A DNA stretch of 64,000 nucleotides, from NCBI GenBank assembly GCA_027658995.1, contig JAQDQK010000004.1:124001-188000 (forward strand), in the 5' to 3' direction. How positions within the stretch are numbered: position 1 is the stretch's first letter; each line of letters begins with the position of its first letter. The position numbers were made by a program, and so were the translations under genes. Positions 16,442-24,771 of the stretch are shown in pieces. The notes under the pieces were generated by a model that saw only the letters and a list, made by a program, of their open reading frames with translations, was not told where the DNA came from and made no database searches. The DNA comes from Propionibacteriaceae bacterium AM104-82 (GTDB taxonomy: Bacteria > Actinomycetota > Actinomycetes > Propionibacteriales > Propionibacteriaceae).

Positions 16442-18245
16442 TACCGACGACCCGACCCTCGAGCCTCAGGACGCGTCGGGAACCGTGGTAGCCGACATCG
16501 ACCCCGACGGTGGAAGGCTGACGGTGCGCAGCGCCACGACGGGGCGACTGCTGCTCGACGTGCCACTCGACCCGCAGATCGATGTCCTCGGCTCCCGGGA
16601 CGACGCGACCGTCGTGCAGTCGGTCGAGGTGACCCGCGGCACGGACGAGATCCGGGCGACGCTCAGCTACTCGTCGGCGGTGTGGGCCGCGAAGGTCGTG
16701 CACCTGAGCATCACCGCGAACAGGGTCACCTACCGCGTCGAGGTGACCGGCAACGACCTGCGCATCACCGACGCCAGGCTGCTTGCGTCGACGACCGCGC
16801 CCGGAAGGACCCTGGCCGAGGACGTCTACGTGCCGCGCTTCGACTGGTTCGAGGCGCAGGTGCAGATCCCGACCGATGCCGACGACACGTTGGCGGCCCA
16901 GCAGTGGCTGAGCCCGCCGCCGCTGGTCTATGTCTTCGGCTCCGGAGCCGAGTCGTTCTGGGTCGCCGCGGCGCCACGACCGGGGGCCTTCACGATGCAC
17001 AGCTTCGACTACACCGGCTCCCAGGGCGTCAGCTTCAGGCTGACCTACGAGGGGCACACCAGGGTGGACGGGACCTACTCGCTTCCCGAGGTGGTGATCG
17101 GGTTCGGCGACGGCGACGGCAACGCTGGAGTCGCGGCCGCAGTGAGCCACCTCCGGGCCACCGGCAGGCTGCCCGAGCCGTCTCCCCGCCCGACCCCTGC
17201 GTGGTGGCGGGAGCCGATCTTCTGCGGATGGGGGCAGATGCGCTTCGACTACCGGCGCGACCACGCCGGCCACGAGAACGGCACCTTCATCAACGTCACC
17301 TCGTACTGCACCGAACTGCGCTACCGCAACTACCTCGCCGCCCTCGACGAGGCCGGGATCGATCCGGGCACGATCGTCATCGACATGGGCTGGGCAAAGG
17401 ACCCTGCGCTGGGGGTCCCCGACCCCGACCGCTGGGGCGACATGCGCGCCTTCATCGACGAGCAGCACGCCCACGGTCGCCGGGTACTGCTCTGGCACGC
17501 GCCGGTCGTCCACCAGGGCCTCCCGGCGGAGGCCTGCATGACGCTCGACGGTGTGCCCGTGGCGCCCGACCCTACCTCCGCGGCCTACGCGTCGATCCTC
17601 GCAGAGCAGGTGCGGCTCATGATCTCCCCGGACCCCGGCTGCCTGGACGCGGACGGGTTCAAGATCGACTTCACCCAGTGTGTGGCCTCCGAGAGCGGCC
17701 GGTTCGTGAGCCGGATCCCCCACTTCGGTGGGCTGATCAACGAGACGGACGAGTCGCTGCTCTACCCCCGCCTCGGTGAGGGCCGCGACACCCTGATCTC
17801 GACGAGCGGCGAGGCCTGGGGCATCGAACTGATTCGGCTGCACCTCGAGTTGCTGCACGGCGCCGCTCACCGGATCAAGCCGGACGCGATGATCATGTCG
17901 CATGCCGCCAACCCCTATCTGGAGGACGTGATCGACGTGCTGCGGCTCAACGACCTCGACGGCGACTGCGGCGACGTGCTCGGCGTGATGGGCAACCGGG
18001 CCGAGTTGGCCCGCATCTGCTCGCCGAACTGGCTGATCGACACCGACGATGACCTGATGATCGACCGTCGGCGCTGGCTGGCCTATGCCGAGTTGCAGCC
18101 CCTGCTGGGGATTCCGGACACCTACTACGCGACGGGGATCGCCCACTCGCAGGAACGGTTGACCGGCGAGGATCATGCCCGGCTGCGCCAGATCTGGGAC
18201 CGCTACCGACGCGGCCTTGAAGGGGAGCCGACCACCTCGCCCTGA
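16425..18245 (+). CDS. Putative glycoside hydrolase, GH31/GH36-like barrel
   Basis: 606 aa cytoplasmic protein, no signal peptide. An N-terminal beta-rich domain (about 1-245) is followed by a TIM barrel. The barrel has VIDMGWAKDP near residue 313, DRWGDMRAFIDEQHAHGRRV, and the nucleophile-like DGFKIDFTQ near residues 409-417, the pattern of retaining alpha-glycosidases of clans GH-D and GH31. Asp-rich NWLIDTDDDLM near 540 may hold the acid/base. The GTG start lies inside the permease gene, so it is coupled to the transporter and probably hydrolyses the imported sugar. The exact family and linkage (alpha-galactosidase, alpha-glucosidase or other) are not resolved. Confidence 0.72.
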   Translation: MQKRDDTDDPTLEPQDASGTVVADIDPDGGRLTVRSATTGRLLLDVPLDPQIDVLGSRDDATVVQSVEVTRGTDEIRATLSYSSAVWAAKVVHLSITANRVTYRVEVTGNDLRITDARLLASTTAPGRTLAEDVYVPRFDWFEAQVQIPTDADDTLAAQQWLSPPPLVYVFGSGAESFWVAAAPRPGAFTMHSFDYTGSQGVSFRLTYEGHTRVDGTYSLPEVVIGFGDGDGNAGVAAAVSHLRATGRLPEPSPRPTPAWWREPIFCGWGQMRFDYRRDHAGHENGTFINVTSYCTELRYRNYLAALDEAGIDPGTIVIDMGWAKDPALGVPDPDRWGDMRAFIDEQHAHGRRVLLWHAPVVHQGLPAEACMTLDGVPVAPDPTSAAYASILAEQVRLMISPDPGCLDADGFKIDFTQCVASESGRFVSRIPHFGGLINETDESLLYPRLGEGRDTLISTSGEAWGIELIRLHLELLHGAAHRIKPDAMIMSHAANPYLEDVIDVLRLNDLDGDCGDVLGVMGNRAELARICSPNWLIDTDDDLMIDRRRWLAYAELQPLLGIPDTYYATGIAHSQERLTGEDHARLRQIWDRYRRGLEGEPTTSP

Positions 18246-18264
18246 GCGGGGCTAGGAGCATGCC

Positions 18265-18300
18265 GGCCCCGGCTCCACTCTCAAGGGCGGAGCCGGGGCC
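18265..18300 (+). terminator. Terminator hairpin after the ABC operon
   Basis: Perfect 12-bp stem, GGCCCCGGCTCC (18265-18276) with GGAGCCGGGGCC (18289-18300), and a 12-nt loop, starting 19 nt after the glycosidase stop. There is no T tract, as is common for high-GC actinobacterial terminators. Confidence 0.7.
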
Positions 18301-18309
18301 CGTGGCGCA

Positions 18310-18336
18310 TCAGAACAGGACGGTCGCCAAGCGACG
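18310..18336 (+). repeat. 27-bp direct repeat, left copy (duplicate of ybbN 3' end)
   Basis: Identical over 27 bp to 19537-19563, which encodes the last eight codons and stop of the ybbN-like gene (residues RRLATVLF, minus strand). Identity stops abruptly on both sides. This resembles the duplication left when an element integrates at the 3' end of a gene. Confidence 0.85.
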
Positions 18337-18518
18337 CCCGAACCGGGCGACCGGGGTCTGCTGAAGTGACAGAAGACGGGTTGGTTAGCCCGCCAGGGCA
18401 CTGTTCTGGTTCTGGTTGTCTCGACTCGACGGGCGTCGTCCGGTCAGGCGCGCCTGGTGGAGCCGATCGCAAGCCCCAACGCAACCACGCCAGGAGCGGA
18501 ACGTGACGGGCCGGGAAG

Positions 18519-18960
18519 ATACGGCCGTGAGCCCCCGTCGCCCCTTCTGCGCCGCATGCCCAGCCCGACCAGGCAGGAACTGGCCTCACGCCTCGACCAA
18601 ACGCGCGCCGAGCGGGGCGACCGGGAGGCGCGCGCCGCGGTCGCGTACTCCAGGGCACCGCATCCAACCATCAACAGAACGCTGGCAACCGTGCAGGCGC
18701 GGACGGAACGCCGGGCGGCCTCAACCACCCGACCACAAGCACACCGAGCAAGCCAGCGAAACCGACCATGGCGCCGCCCGGCTCCCGGCCGCGGCTGACC
18801 GGCACGACTGTCCGGGGTGGCGATGCAGACGTCGGCATTGAACGGCGACCGGACCCTTCGACAAGCTCAGGGAACGGTGCTCAAGTCCTCACACAACGTC
18901 ACGAGGATTTCGACACGCTGGTCGCCGCTCCGCGCCGCCCACCGGCTCAATCAGCAGCGA
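18519..18960 (+). repeat. Module repeat, copy 1
   Basis: Diverged repeat of 19089-19531. Conserved blocks include 18519-18660 (ATACGGCCGTGAGCC at its start and GGCGACCGGGAGGCGCGCGC inside it) and 18772-18960 (CCCGGCTCCCGGCCGCGGCT through AATCAGCAGCGA). Between the blocks the copies differ in length and sequence. It contains a short hairpin, CCCT(18854-18857)/AGGG(18869-18872). Confidence 0.85.
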
Positions 18961-19088
18961 CCGGCCACAGGCCCACCCAAGGCTGCAGCGACATTCGGCC
19001 CCTCCAACAGACTCCGGCAACGACGAAGCGAGGCACGCTCCTTCTCAGAGACGCAACCACGCCACGAGCCAGACGCGAGGCGCCGAGA

Positions 19089-19531
19089 ATACGGCCGTGA
19101 GCCTCCGTCGCCCCTTCCGCGCCGCATGCCCAGCCCAACCAGGCAGGAACCGGCCTCACGCCTCGACCAAACCCGACCCGGACGGGGCGACCGGGAGGCG
19201 CGCGCCGCGGTCGCGTACTCCAGGGCACGGCACCCAACCACAAACAGACGCAAGCGACCGGGCAGACGCGGACGGGACGCCGGGCGGCCTCAACAAACTG
19301 CACCGCGCCAGAACCAGGCTCCCAAGGAGACCAGCAGCAACGCCGCCCGGCTCCCGGCCGCGGCTGACCGGCACTGCTGTCCGGGGGTGGGCGATGAAGA
19401 CGTCGGCATTGAACGGCGATCGGACCCCTCGACGAGCTCGGGGAACGGGTGGCCAAGTCCTCACGCAAGGTCCCGAAGATTTCGACAAGCTGGTCCCGGT
19501 CCGCGCCGCCCACCGGGTCAATCAGCAGCGA
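19089..19531 (+). repeat. Module repeat, copy 2
   Basis: Second copy, offset 570-571 bp from the first. It ends 5 nt before the stop codon of the ybbN-like gene. The hairpin CCCC(19425-19428)/GGGG(19440-19443) keeps its pairing although both sides of the fourth pair differ from copy 1 (T-A there, C-G here). Confidence 0.85.
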
Positions 19532-19536
19532 GAGGC

Positions 19537-20439
19537 TCAGAACAGGACGGTCGCCAAGCGACGGCGGGCCTTCAGCACCACGGGCTCGGTGCGACCTGCG
19601 ATCTCGAACAGGTCGAGGATCCGCAGCCGGATCCGATCGCGGTCCTCGGGCGTGCTCTCAGCCGCCAATCCCAGAAGGCGGTCGAAGGCCTCCTCGTACC
19701 GGCCGTTGATGACCTCCAGGTCGGCCGCATCGAACTGGGCGTCGATGTCGTCGGGCTTAGCCGCCGCATCGGCGACGATGGCAGCCCCGTCGAAGCTGGA
19801 CGAGCGCTGCAGCAGCGCGGCTTGGGCTCGGCCGGCAAGCACCTCCGGATCGTGCGGCGTCTCCTTCAGCAGAGCGTCGAACTCCTCGACGGCCTTCGCG
19901 AAGTCGCCCGCCTCCAGGGCGGCGTCCGCCTTGTCGAACCGCGGGTTCACCGGCGCGGCGCCGGCCGCGTCATCGCCCTCAGGCGCGGGACCGGCAACCG
20001 GCTGGGCCCGACCCGTCAGGCCGTTCGCAACGGCCAACTGGGCCACCTGGTCCAGCAGAGCGGAGATCTCGTCCGAGGCCATCGTGCCCTGGAACAGCGG
20101 GGCCATTTGGCCGCCGATCAGCGCAACCACCGTCGGCACCGCCTGCACGCCGAGCGCCTGCGCGAGCCTCGGCTCCGCGTCGACGTCGATCCGGCCAAGC
20201 AGGAAGCGCCCGCCCCCGGCATTGACGAGGCCGGCCAGCGTCGTCGACACCTCCTGGCCCGCGGGGTCGCGCTGCGAGAAGAACTCGAGGATGACCGGGT
20301 ACTGCATCGACTGGTTCGCCAGGGTCTGGAAGTCCGCCTCGGTGACGCTCGTCACGAAGCCTCCGGCCGCCGGAGCGGCACCCCCCGACAGGCTTGAGAG
20401 GTCGACGGCGCCAGGACGGTTGAAGTTCGCATCGGTCAT
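19537..20439 (-). CDS. YbbN/CnoX-like thioredoxin-fold TPR protein
   Basis: 300 aa. Residues about 30-140 form a thioredoxin fold; the active-site position reads SQRDPAG, so the CXXC is absent and it is not a redox enzyme. The C-terminal half contains TPR-like helices (ADAALEAGDFAKAVEEFDAL). This architecture is that of the holdase/co-chaperone family YbbN (CnoX). ATG 20439 (MTDANFNRPG) is chosen over an upstream in-frame start because CAAGAT ends 7 nt before it and the upstream extension is not conserved-looking. Divergent from pgm. The last 27 nt are duplicated at 18310-18336. Confidence 0.85.
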   Translation of the reverse strand: MTDANFNRPGAVDLSSLSGGAAPAAGGFVTSVTEADFQTLANQSMQYPVILEFFSQRDPAGQEVSTTLAGLVNAGGGRFLLGRIDVDAEPRLAQALGVQAVPTVVALIGGQMAPLFQGTMASDEISALLDQVAQLAVANGLTGRAQPVAGPAPEGDDAAGAAPVNPRFDKADAALEAGDFAKAVEEFDALLKETPHDPEVLAGRAQAALLQRSSSFDGAAIVADAAAKPDDIDAQFDAADLEVINGRYEEAFDRLLGLAAESTPEDRDRIRLRILDLFEIAGRTEPVVLKARRRLATVLF

Positions 20440-20485
20440 GGGTTCTATCTTGGCGGGGAAGGGGCCCGCCTTCAACCAACGGCCA

Positions 20486-20501
20486 TAGGATGTTGAGCAT
20501 G
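20486..20501 (+). promoter_or_regulatory. -10 element for leaderless pgm start
   Basis: TAGGAT (20486-20491) ends 7 nt before ATG 20499. An upstream in-frame ATG at 20490 lies inside this hexamer and is therefore rejected as the start. Confidence 0.55.
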
Positions 20502-22127
20502 GCACACGAGCGCGCAGGGCTGCCTGCCCAAGAATCTGATCTGATCAACGTCGACGAGGTCATCGCGGCCTACTACGACCTGATTCCCGACCCGGACAAC
20601 CCGGACCAGCAGGTCGTCTTCGGTACCTCCGGTCACCGTGGTTCCAGCCTCGACACCGCATTCAACGAGGCCCACATCGCCGCCACCACGCAGGCGATCG
20701 TCGAGTACCGGGCCGCGCAGGGCACCACCGGCCCGCTGTTCATCGGCAAGGACACCCACGCGCTGTCCTCCCCCGCCTGGAAGACGGCGATCGAGGTGCT
20801 GCACGCCAACGGCGTCGAGGTGCTCGCCGAGCGCGAGGACGAGTACACCCCGACCCCTGCCGTGTCGCGCGCCATCATCCGTTACAACCTGGACCGACGC
20901 GACGGCCTGGCCGACGGCATCGTGGTGACCCCCTCGCACAACCCGCCCCGCGACGGCGGCTTCAAGTACAACCCGCCCAACGGTGGCCCCGCAGACACCG
21001 ACGCGACCAAGGTGATCGCGGCCCGCGCGAACGAACTGCTCGGCGACTACCGCTCCATCAAGCGTCACCCGTACGAGCAGATCGCGGGCGAGGTCACGCG
21101 CTACGACTACAAGACCCCCTACTGCAGCGAGTTGACGCAGGTCCTCAACCTCGACGCGATCCGCAACTCCGGCCTGCGGCACGGTGCCGACCCGATGGGC
21201 GGCGCATCGGTGCAGTACTGGCAGTTCCTCGCGGAGCAGGGCCTCCCCATCGAGGTGGTCAACCCCGTCGTCGACCCGACGTGGCGCTTCATGACGCTCG
21301 ACACCGACGGCAAGATCCGGATGGACTGCTCCTCCCCCAACGCGATGGCCTCCCTCGTGCAGCAGCGCGGCGCCTACTCGCTCGCCACGGGCAACGACGC
21401 CGACTCCGACCGGCACGGCATCGTGACACCCGACGCGGGCCTGATGAACCCCAACGCCTACCTGGCCGTTGCCATCAACTACCTGTTCGCGAACCGTCCC
21501 GGGTGGTCGCCCGAGGCGGGCGTCGGCAAGACGCTCGTGTCGAGTTCGCTGATCGACAAGGTGGCCGCGAAGCTGGGTCGACGCCTCGTCGAGGTCCCCG
21601 TCGGGTTCAAGTGGTTCGTGCCCGGCCTGACGGACGGGTCGATCGGGTTCGGCGGCGAGGAGTCGGCTGGCGCCTCCTTCCTGACGATGGCAGGCACCAC
21701 CTGGACCACCGACAAGGACGGCATCCTGCTCGCCCTGCTCGCCTCCGAGATCCTCGCCGTCACCGGCAAGACCCCGAGCCAGCACTACGCGGAGTTGGAG
21801 GCCGAGTTCGGCAGGTCCTACTACGCCCGCGTCGACGCCGACGCCAACCGCGATCAGAAGGCCCGCCTGTCGAAGCTGAGCGCCGAGGACGTCACCGTCA
21901 CGGAACTGGCCGGCGAGCCGATCACTGCGGTCCTGTCGCACGCGCCGGGCAATGGCGCGGCGATCGGCGGCATCAAGGTGACCACCGACAACGCCTGGTT
22001 CGCCGCGCGCCCCTCCGGCACCGAGGACAAGTACAAGATCTACGCCGAGTCCCTGAAGAGCGCGGAGCATCTCGCCGAGGTGCAGGCCGCGGCCAAGACG
22101 CTCGTCGACGCGGCCCTGAACGCCTGA
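20499..22127 (+). CDS. pgm: Phosphoglucomutase (alpha-D-glucose phosphate-specific)
   Basis: Interconverts glucose-1-P and glucose-6-P, linking glycolysis with glycogen and trehalose pools. 542 aa. The N-terminus MAHERAGLPAQESDLINVDE aligns with bacterial Pgm. The catalytic phosphoserine is Ser146 in TPSHNPPRDGG (same number as in E. coli Pgm). The metal loop DADSDRHGI lies near residue 303, and the C-terminal phosphate-binding RPSGTEDKYKIY near residue 505. Confidence 0.96.
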   Translation: MAHERAGLPAQESDLINVDEVIAAYYDLIPDPDNPDQQVVFGTSGHRGSSLDTAFNEAHIAATTQAIVEYRAAQGTTGPLFIGKDTHALSSPAWKTAIEVLHANGVEVLAEREDEYTPTPAVSRAIIRYNLDRRDGLADGIVVTPSHNPPRDGGFKYNPPNGGPADTDATKVIAARANELLGDYRSIKRHPYEQIAGEVTRYDYKTPYCSELTQVLNLDAIRNSGLRHGADPMGGASVQYWQFLAEQGLPIEVVNPVVDPTWRFMTLDTDGKIRMDCSSPNAMASLVQQRGAYSLATGNDADSDRHGIVTPDAGLMNPNAYLAVAINYLFANRPGWSPEAGVGKTLVSSSLIDKVAAKLGRRLVEVPVGFKWFVPGLTDGSIGFGGEESAGASFLTMAGTTWTTDKDGILLALLASEILAVTGKTPSQHYAELEAEFGRSYYARVDADANRDQKARLSKLSAEDVTVTELAGEPITAVLSHAPGNGAAIGGIKVTTDNAWFAARPSGTEDKYKIYAESLKSAEHLAEVQAAAKTLVDAALNA

Positions 22128-22168
22128 CGAGGGCCACCAGACAGAGCGCAAGACAAGACAGGCAGCGA

Positions 22169-22200
22169 GGCGGCGGTCCCCTTCGGGGGCCGCCGCCTTC
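22169..22200 (+). terminator. Terminator hairpin between pgm and the PH-domain gene
   Basis: Stem GGCGGCGGTCCCC (22169-22181) with GGGGGCCGCCGCC (22185-22197), three-base TTC loop and one mismatch, followed by TTC. It can serve the convergent genes on both sides. Confidence 0.8.
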
Positions 22201-22239
22201 GTGTGTTGAGGCTCAAGCGCACGCGGGAGGCCGCGGAGA

Positions 22240-22803
22240 CTAGGTGCCGTCCTCCTCGGTGCCGTCCTCGTCGACGGCCCACCGCTCGACCTGCATGGTC
22301 TGGCGCAGGCCGGAGAGTTGGATGACCCGCTGGATGGTCAGGTCGCGCTGCTCGGGGTGCCCGACGTAGCGGATGTCGCGCAGGCCCTGGTCCTGGGCCG
22401 CCGACTCGAAGACGAAGTGGCCATACCCGCACAACTGCCCCATCAGGGGTCGCATCATCGAGATGTCGAGGATCCGGCTCATCGGCATGGTGGCCAGGTG
22501 CGTGTTGAACACCCCGTGCACCCGGAACACGCGCATGTTGGTGATCACGAAGCGGTCCATGAACGCGACGTGCACCTTCCAGATGCCGAGCGCCAGGCAG
22601 CAGAGCCCAAGCGTCATGGGCACCCAGAACAGCCCCTTGAGCGGGATCATGGCGATGAAAAGCGGGATGCTGAGCGCGATCAGGCAGTGCCACCCGAACG
22701 TCGCCGCCCAGTGTTTGCGGACCTCGTCGATGACGACCTCGCCCTCGACGGTGAGCAGGTGTGCCTCAATGTCGGGCTCCAGGAGTCGCCCCAGGAGGCT
22801 CAC
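22240..22803 (-). CDS. PH domain-containing membrane protein
   Basis: 187 aa. Two adjacent hydrophobic segments (about residues 36-52 and 56-75) precede a bacterial PH-like domain (about 78-160: DRFVITNMRVFRVHGVFN, followed by RILDISMMRP). This is the YdbS/YdbT-type architecture, of unknown function. The C-terminus is acidic. The short membrane-protein gene upstream ends 6 nt before its start, so the two are probably cotranscribed. Confidence 0.75.
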   Translation of the reverse strand: MSLLGRLLEPDIEAHLLTVEGEVVIDEVRKHWAATFGWHCLIALSIPLFIAMIPLKGLFWVPMTLGLCCLALGIWKVHVAFMDRFVITNMRVFRVHGVFNTHLATMPMSRILDISMMRPLMGQLCGYGHFVFESAAQDQGLRDIRYVGHPEQRDLTIQRVIQLSGLRQTMQVERWAVDEDGTEEDGT

Positions 22804-22809
22804 GGCGCG

Positions 22810-22965
22810 TTACCCCGCGAGGCTGGTGAAGAAGCGCCCGATCGATTCGAAGGCGCCCAGGAAGGTACGCACGGCCTCCGCCGCTGCCTCCGGTCGCGTG
22901 AACAGATAGAACAACACGAACGCGACAACGAGCACAAGCAGGATCTTCTTGATCCAATTACCCAC
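22810..22965 (-). CDS. Small single-span membrane protein
   Basis: 51 aa, starting at GTG 22965 (residues MGNWIKKILLVLVVAF). One membrane helix (about 7-24) is followed by an amphipathic C-terminus. The start is set by a strong ribosome site, GAGGAGG, about 6 nt upstream; an open frame extends further but is Arg-rich and not coding-like. Unknown function; proximity suggests a link with the PH-domain protein. Confidence 0.65.
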   Translation of the reverse strand: MGNWIKKILLVLVVAFVLFYLFTRPEAAAEAVRTFLGAFESIGRFFTSLAG

Positions 22966-23125
22966 GGCGGTCCTCCTCGCGTAGTTCGTCAACAAGTGTG
23001 CACGACGCCGCAACCGCGCGTGGGTGCGACGCGCCGTAACGGGCCGATCGGTCCCCCATCTCACCGGCCTCGATTTCCGCCACCCCGCCGCATGCCGCGA
23101 AAGGCGGTGTGGGAAGCTTGGAGAC

Positions 23126-23575
23126 ATGGAGAATTCAGATCTTTTCATCTGCATCGATCACGTCGGCCTGGCCGTCCCCGACCTGGACGAGGCCGTCAAG
23201 TTCCATAGCGAGGTCTTCGGTTGGCGCGAGCTGCACCGCGAGATCAACGAGGAGCAGGGCGTGGCCGAGGCCATGATCGGCACCGGCGAGCAGGGCGAGG
23301 AGAACGCCAAGATCCAGCTGCTCGCGCCGCTCAACGAGAACTCGACGATCGCCAAGTTCCTCGACCGCAACGGCCCCGGCATGCAGCAGCTCGCCTACCG
23401 CGTCGCCGACCTGGATCACGTCTCCGAGGTGCTGCGCGAGCGCGGCATGCGCCTGCTGTTCCCCGAGGCCAAGCGCGGCACCGGCGGTTCGCGCATCAAC
23501 TTCGTGCACCCGAAGGACGCCCGCGGCGTGCTTCTCGAGCTCGTCGAGCTCCCCAAGGAGCCCGCGGAGCACTGA
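23126..23575 (+). CDS. mce: Methylmalonyl-CoA epimerase
   Basis: Interconverts (2S)- and (2R)-methylmalonyl-CoA in the propionate pathway, next to B12-dependent methylmalonyl-CoA mutase. 149 aa glyoxalase-fold protein. Metal ligands are His12 (CIDHVGL) and Glu in LLELVEL near residue 141; the central QLAYRVADLD and C-terminal FVHPKDARGVLLEL are typical. ATG 23126 is preferred to upstream in-frame codons. GAAGCT ends 7 nt before it, a weak fit to the leaderless -10 pattern. The PduO adenosyltransferase at 28515 would supply the mutase cofactor. Confidence 0.9.
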   Translation: MENSDLFICIDHVGLAVPDLDEAVKFHSEVFGWRELHREINEEQGVAEAMIGTGEQGEENAKIQLLAPLNENSTIAKFLDRNGPGMQQLAYRVADLDHVSEVLRERGMRLLFPEAKRGTGGSRINFVHPKDARGVLLELVELPKEPAEH

Positions 23576-23595
23576 TCCGCGACCTCTGACGACGA

Positions 23596-23630
23596 CCGGG
23601 GCGGGATGGCACGAGGCCGTCCCGCCCCGG
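23596..23630 (+). terminator. Terminator hairpin after mce
   Basis: Perfect 11-bp stem CCGGGGCGGGA (23596-23606) with TCCCGCCCCGG (23620-23630), 13-nt loop, followed by CCGTGTTTCC. Confidence 0.8.
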
Positions 23631-23700
23631 CCGTGTTTCCAGCGTCAATCTGGCAGACGGAGCGACTAGGCTCGGCTGCAGGAGACCGAAAGGACCGCTC

Positions 23701-24771
23701 GTGACTGAATCGAATCGCGATCTCGACACGGAAGAGACCGGCCTGAACCTCTTTGAGGACAGCGCTTCCGCGGCTGGGAACTTCCCCCACGCGATGCTCG
23801 GCTACGACAGACACTCGGTGGACAGCTACGTCCGCGAGGTCGAGGCCAAGGTGACGCAACTGAAGATGCAGTTGCGGGAGTCCTCGCGCGAGGTCGAGTA
23901 CGTGCGCAGCGAGGTCGGCACCACCGACTTCACCCGGCTCGGCGCGCACGCCACCGGCCTGCTGAAGGCGGCGGAGGCACAGGCGGGCGACCTGATCGAC
24001 AAGGCCCAGCACGAGTCCGAGCGGATCAAGACCGAGGCACGACGCACCGCGGCCGCGCTGCGCGAGGCGGCCCAGCAGGAGGCCGACGATGTCCGGCTGA
24101 CCGGCCTGTCCGGGCTCCGGCAACTGCGCCAGGAGCAGGCCGAGGCCGGCGCCGCCGCGTTGGAGAAGGCGCGCCGCGATGCCGACATGATGATCGCCGA
24201 CGCAAAGCAGCGCGCCAGGTCCATCGTCGACGCCGCCAATCAGAAGAGCGACGCGCTGCTGGAGACCGCGAAGGTCGAGGGCCTGCGCCGCGAGCAGGAG
24301 GCCGAGCGCAAGGCCACCGAGATCATCGCCACCGCGCAGAAGGCCTCCGAGGATTCCCTGGCCAAGACGCTCGCCACCGCAAAGGCCGCCGAGGACTCCA
24401 TCACGGAGCGCCTCGCGCAGGCCGAGAAGGAGGTCGAGGCCGCCGCGGCGCGCGTGAAGGAGTCGACAGACGAGGCCGCCACGATCCGCACCGACGCCGT
24501 CAAGCAGGCCGAGGAGATCAGGCTCGCGGCGACCCGCCAGTCCGAGGACACCCTGACGGCGATGCGCGAGCGCGCCCGCGACCAGGAGACCGACCTTGAG
24601 GAGCGCGTCGCCTGGCGCAAGGAGCAGTTGACCCGCGAGATCGCCTCGCTTGAGGCCCGCCGCTCCAACGCGCTCGGCCAACTCAACAACCTGCGCGCCC
24701 TCGCTGAGGAGTCCGGCGCCCAGTTCAGCGAAGACCCGACAACGGTGATCACCCGCGACGAGGAAAAGTGA
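23701..24771 (+). CDS. DivIVA-like coiled-coil protein
   Basis: 356 aa, almost entirely alpha-helical. After an acidic leader, residues about 33-60 (MLGYDRHSVDSYVREVEAKV) resemble the DivIVA/Wag31 N-terminal membrane-recognition motif. Residues 60-330 form a long Ala/Glu/Lys/Arg-rich coiled coil. This suggests a polar-scaffold or cytoskeletal protein of the Wag31/FilP/Scy kind rather than DivIVA itself. GTG 23701 has upstream GGAGACCGAAAGGA, and TAGGCT (23668-23673) may be the -10. The end overlaps the AI-2E-type transporter gene (GTGA), so they are coupled. Confidence 0.72.
   Translation: MTESNRDLDTEETGLNLFEDSASAAGNFPHAMLGYDRHSVDSYVREVEAKVTQLKMQLRESSREVEYVRSEVGTTDFTRLGAHATGLLKAAEAQAGDLIDKAQHESERIKTEARRTAAALREAAQQEADDVRLTGLSGLRQLRQEQAEAGAAALEKARRDADMMIADAKQRARSIVDAANQKSDALLETAKVEGLRREQEAERKATEIIATAQKASEDSLAKTLATAKAAEDSITERLAQAEKEVEAAAARVKESTDEAATIRTDAVKQAEEIRLAATRQSEDTLTAMRERARDQETDLEERVAWRKEQLTREIASLEARRSNALGQLNNLRALAEESGAQFSEDPTTVITRDEEK

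Larger units (their letters stand above)
18301..19536. other. 1.2-kb gene-free repeat island
   Basis: No reading frame here has credible coding content: those present are Pro/Arg/Ser-rich, differ in all frames between the two module copies, and lack ribosome sites. The region holds a 27-bp copy of the ybbN 3' end, two ~440-bp modules about 571 bp apart, and roughly 180 bp of unique sequence before and 130 bp between them. It lies between convergent genes. Confidence 0.75.

Noticed and set aside
18281..19513. Minus-strand frames in the repeat island with similar peptides in both module copies
   Set aside because: The similarity is only the nucleotide repeat read in different frames. Stops and insertions fall differently in the two copies, starts lack signals, and the peptides look random.
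18817..20397. Long plus-strand open frame (526 codons) across the repeat island and antisense to the ybbN-like gene
   Set aside because: It spans the two non-coding modules and the antisense of a well-supported gene. Composition is Arg/Pro/Gly-rich and there is no ribosome site. It is a by-product of high GC.
20493..20501. TTGAGCATG at the pgm start as a half of the palindromic family
   Set aside because: No matching TGCTCAA arm 66 bp away; chance match.
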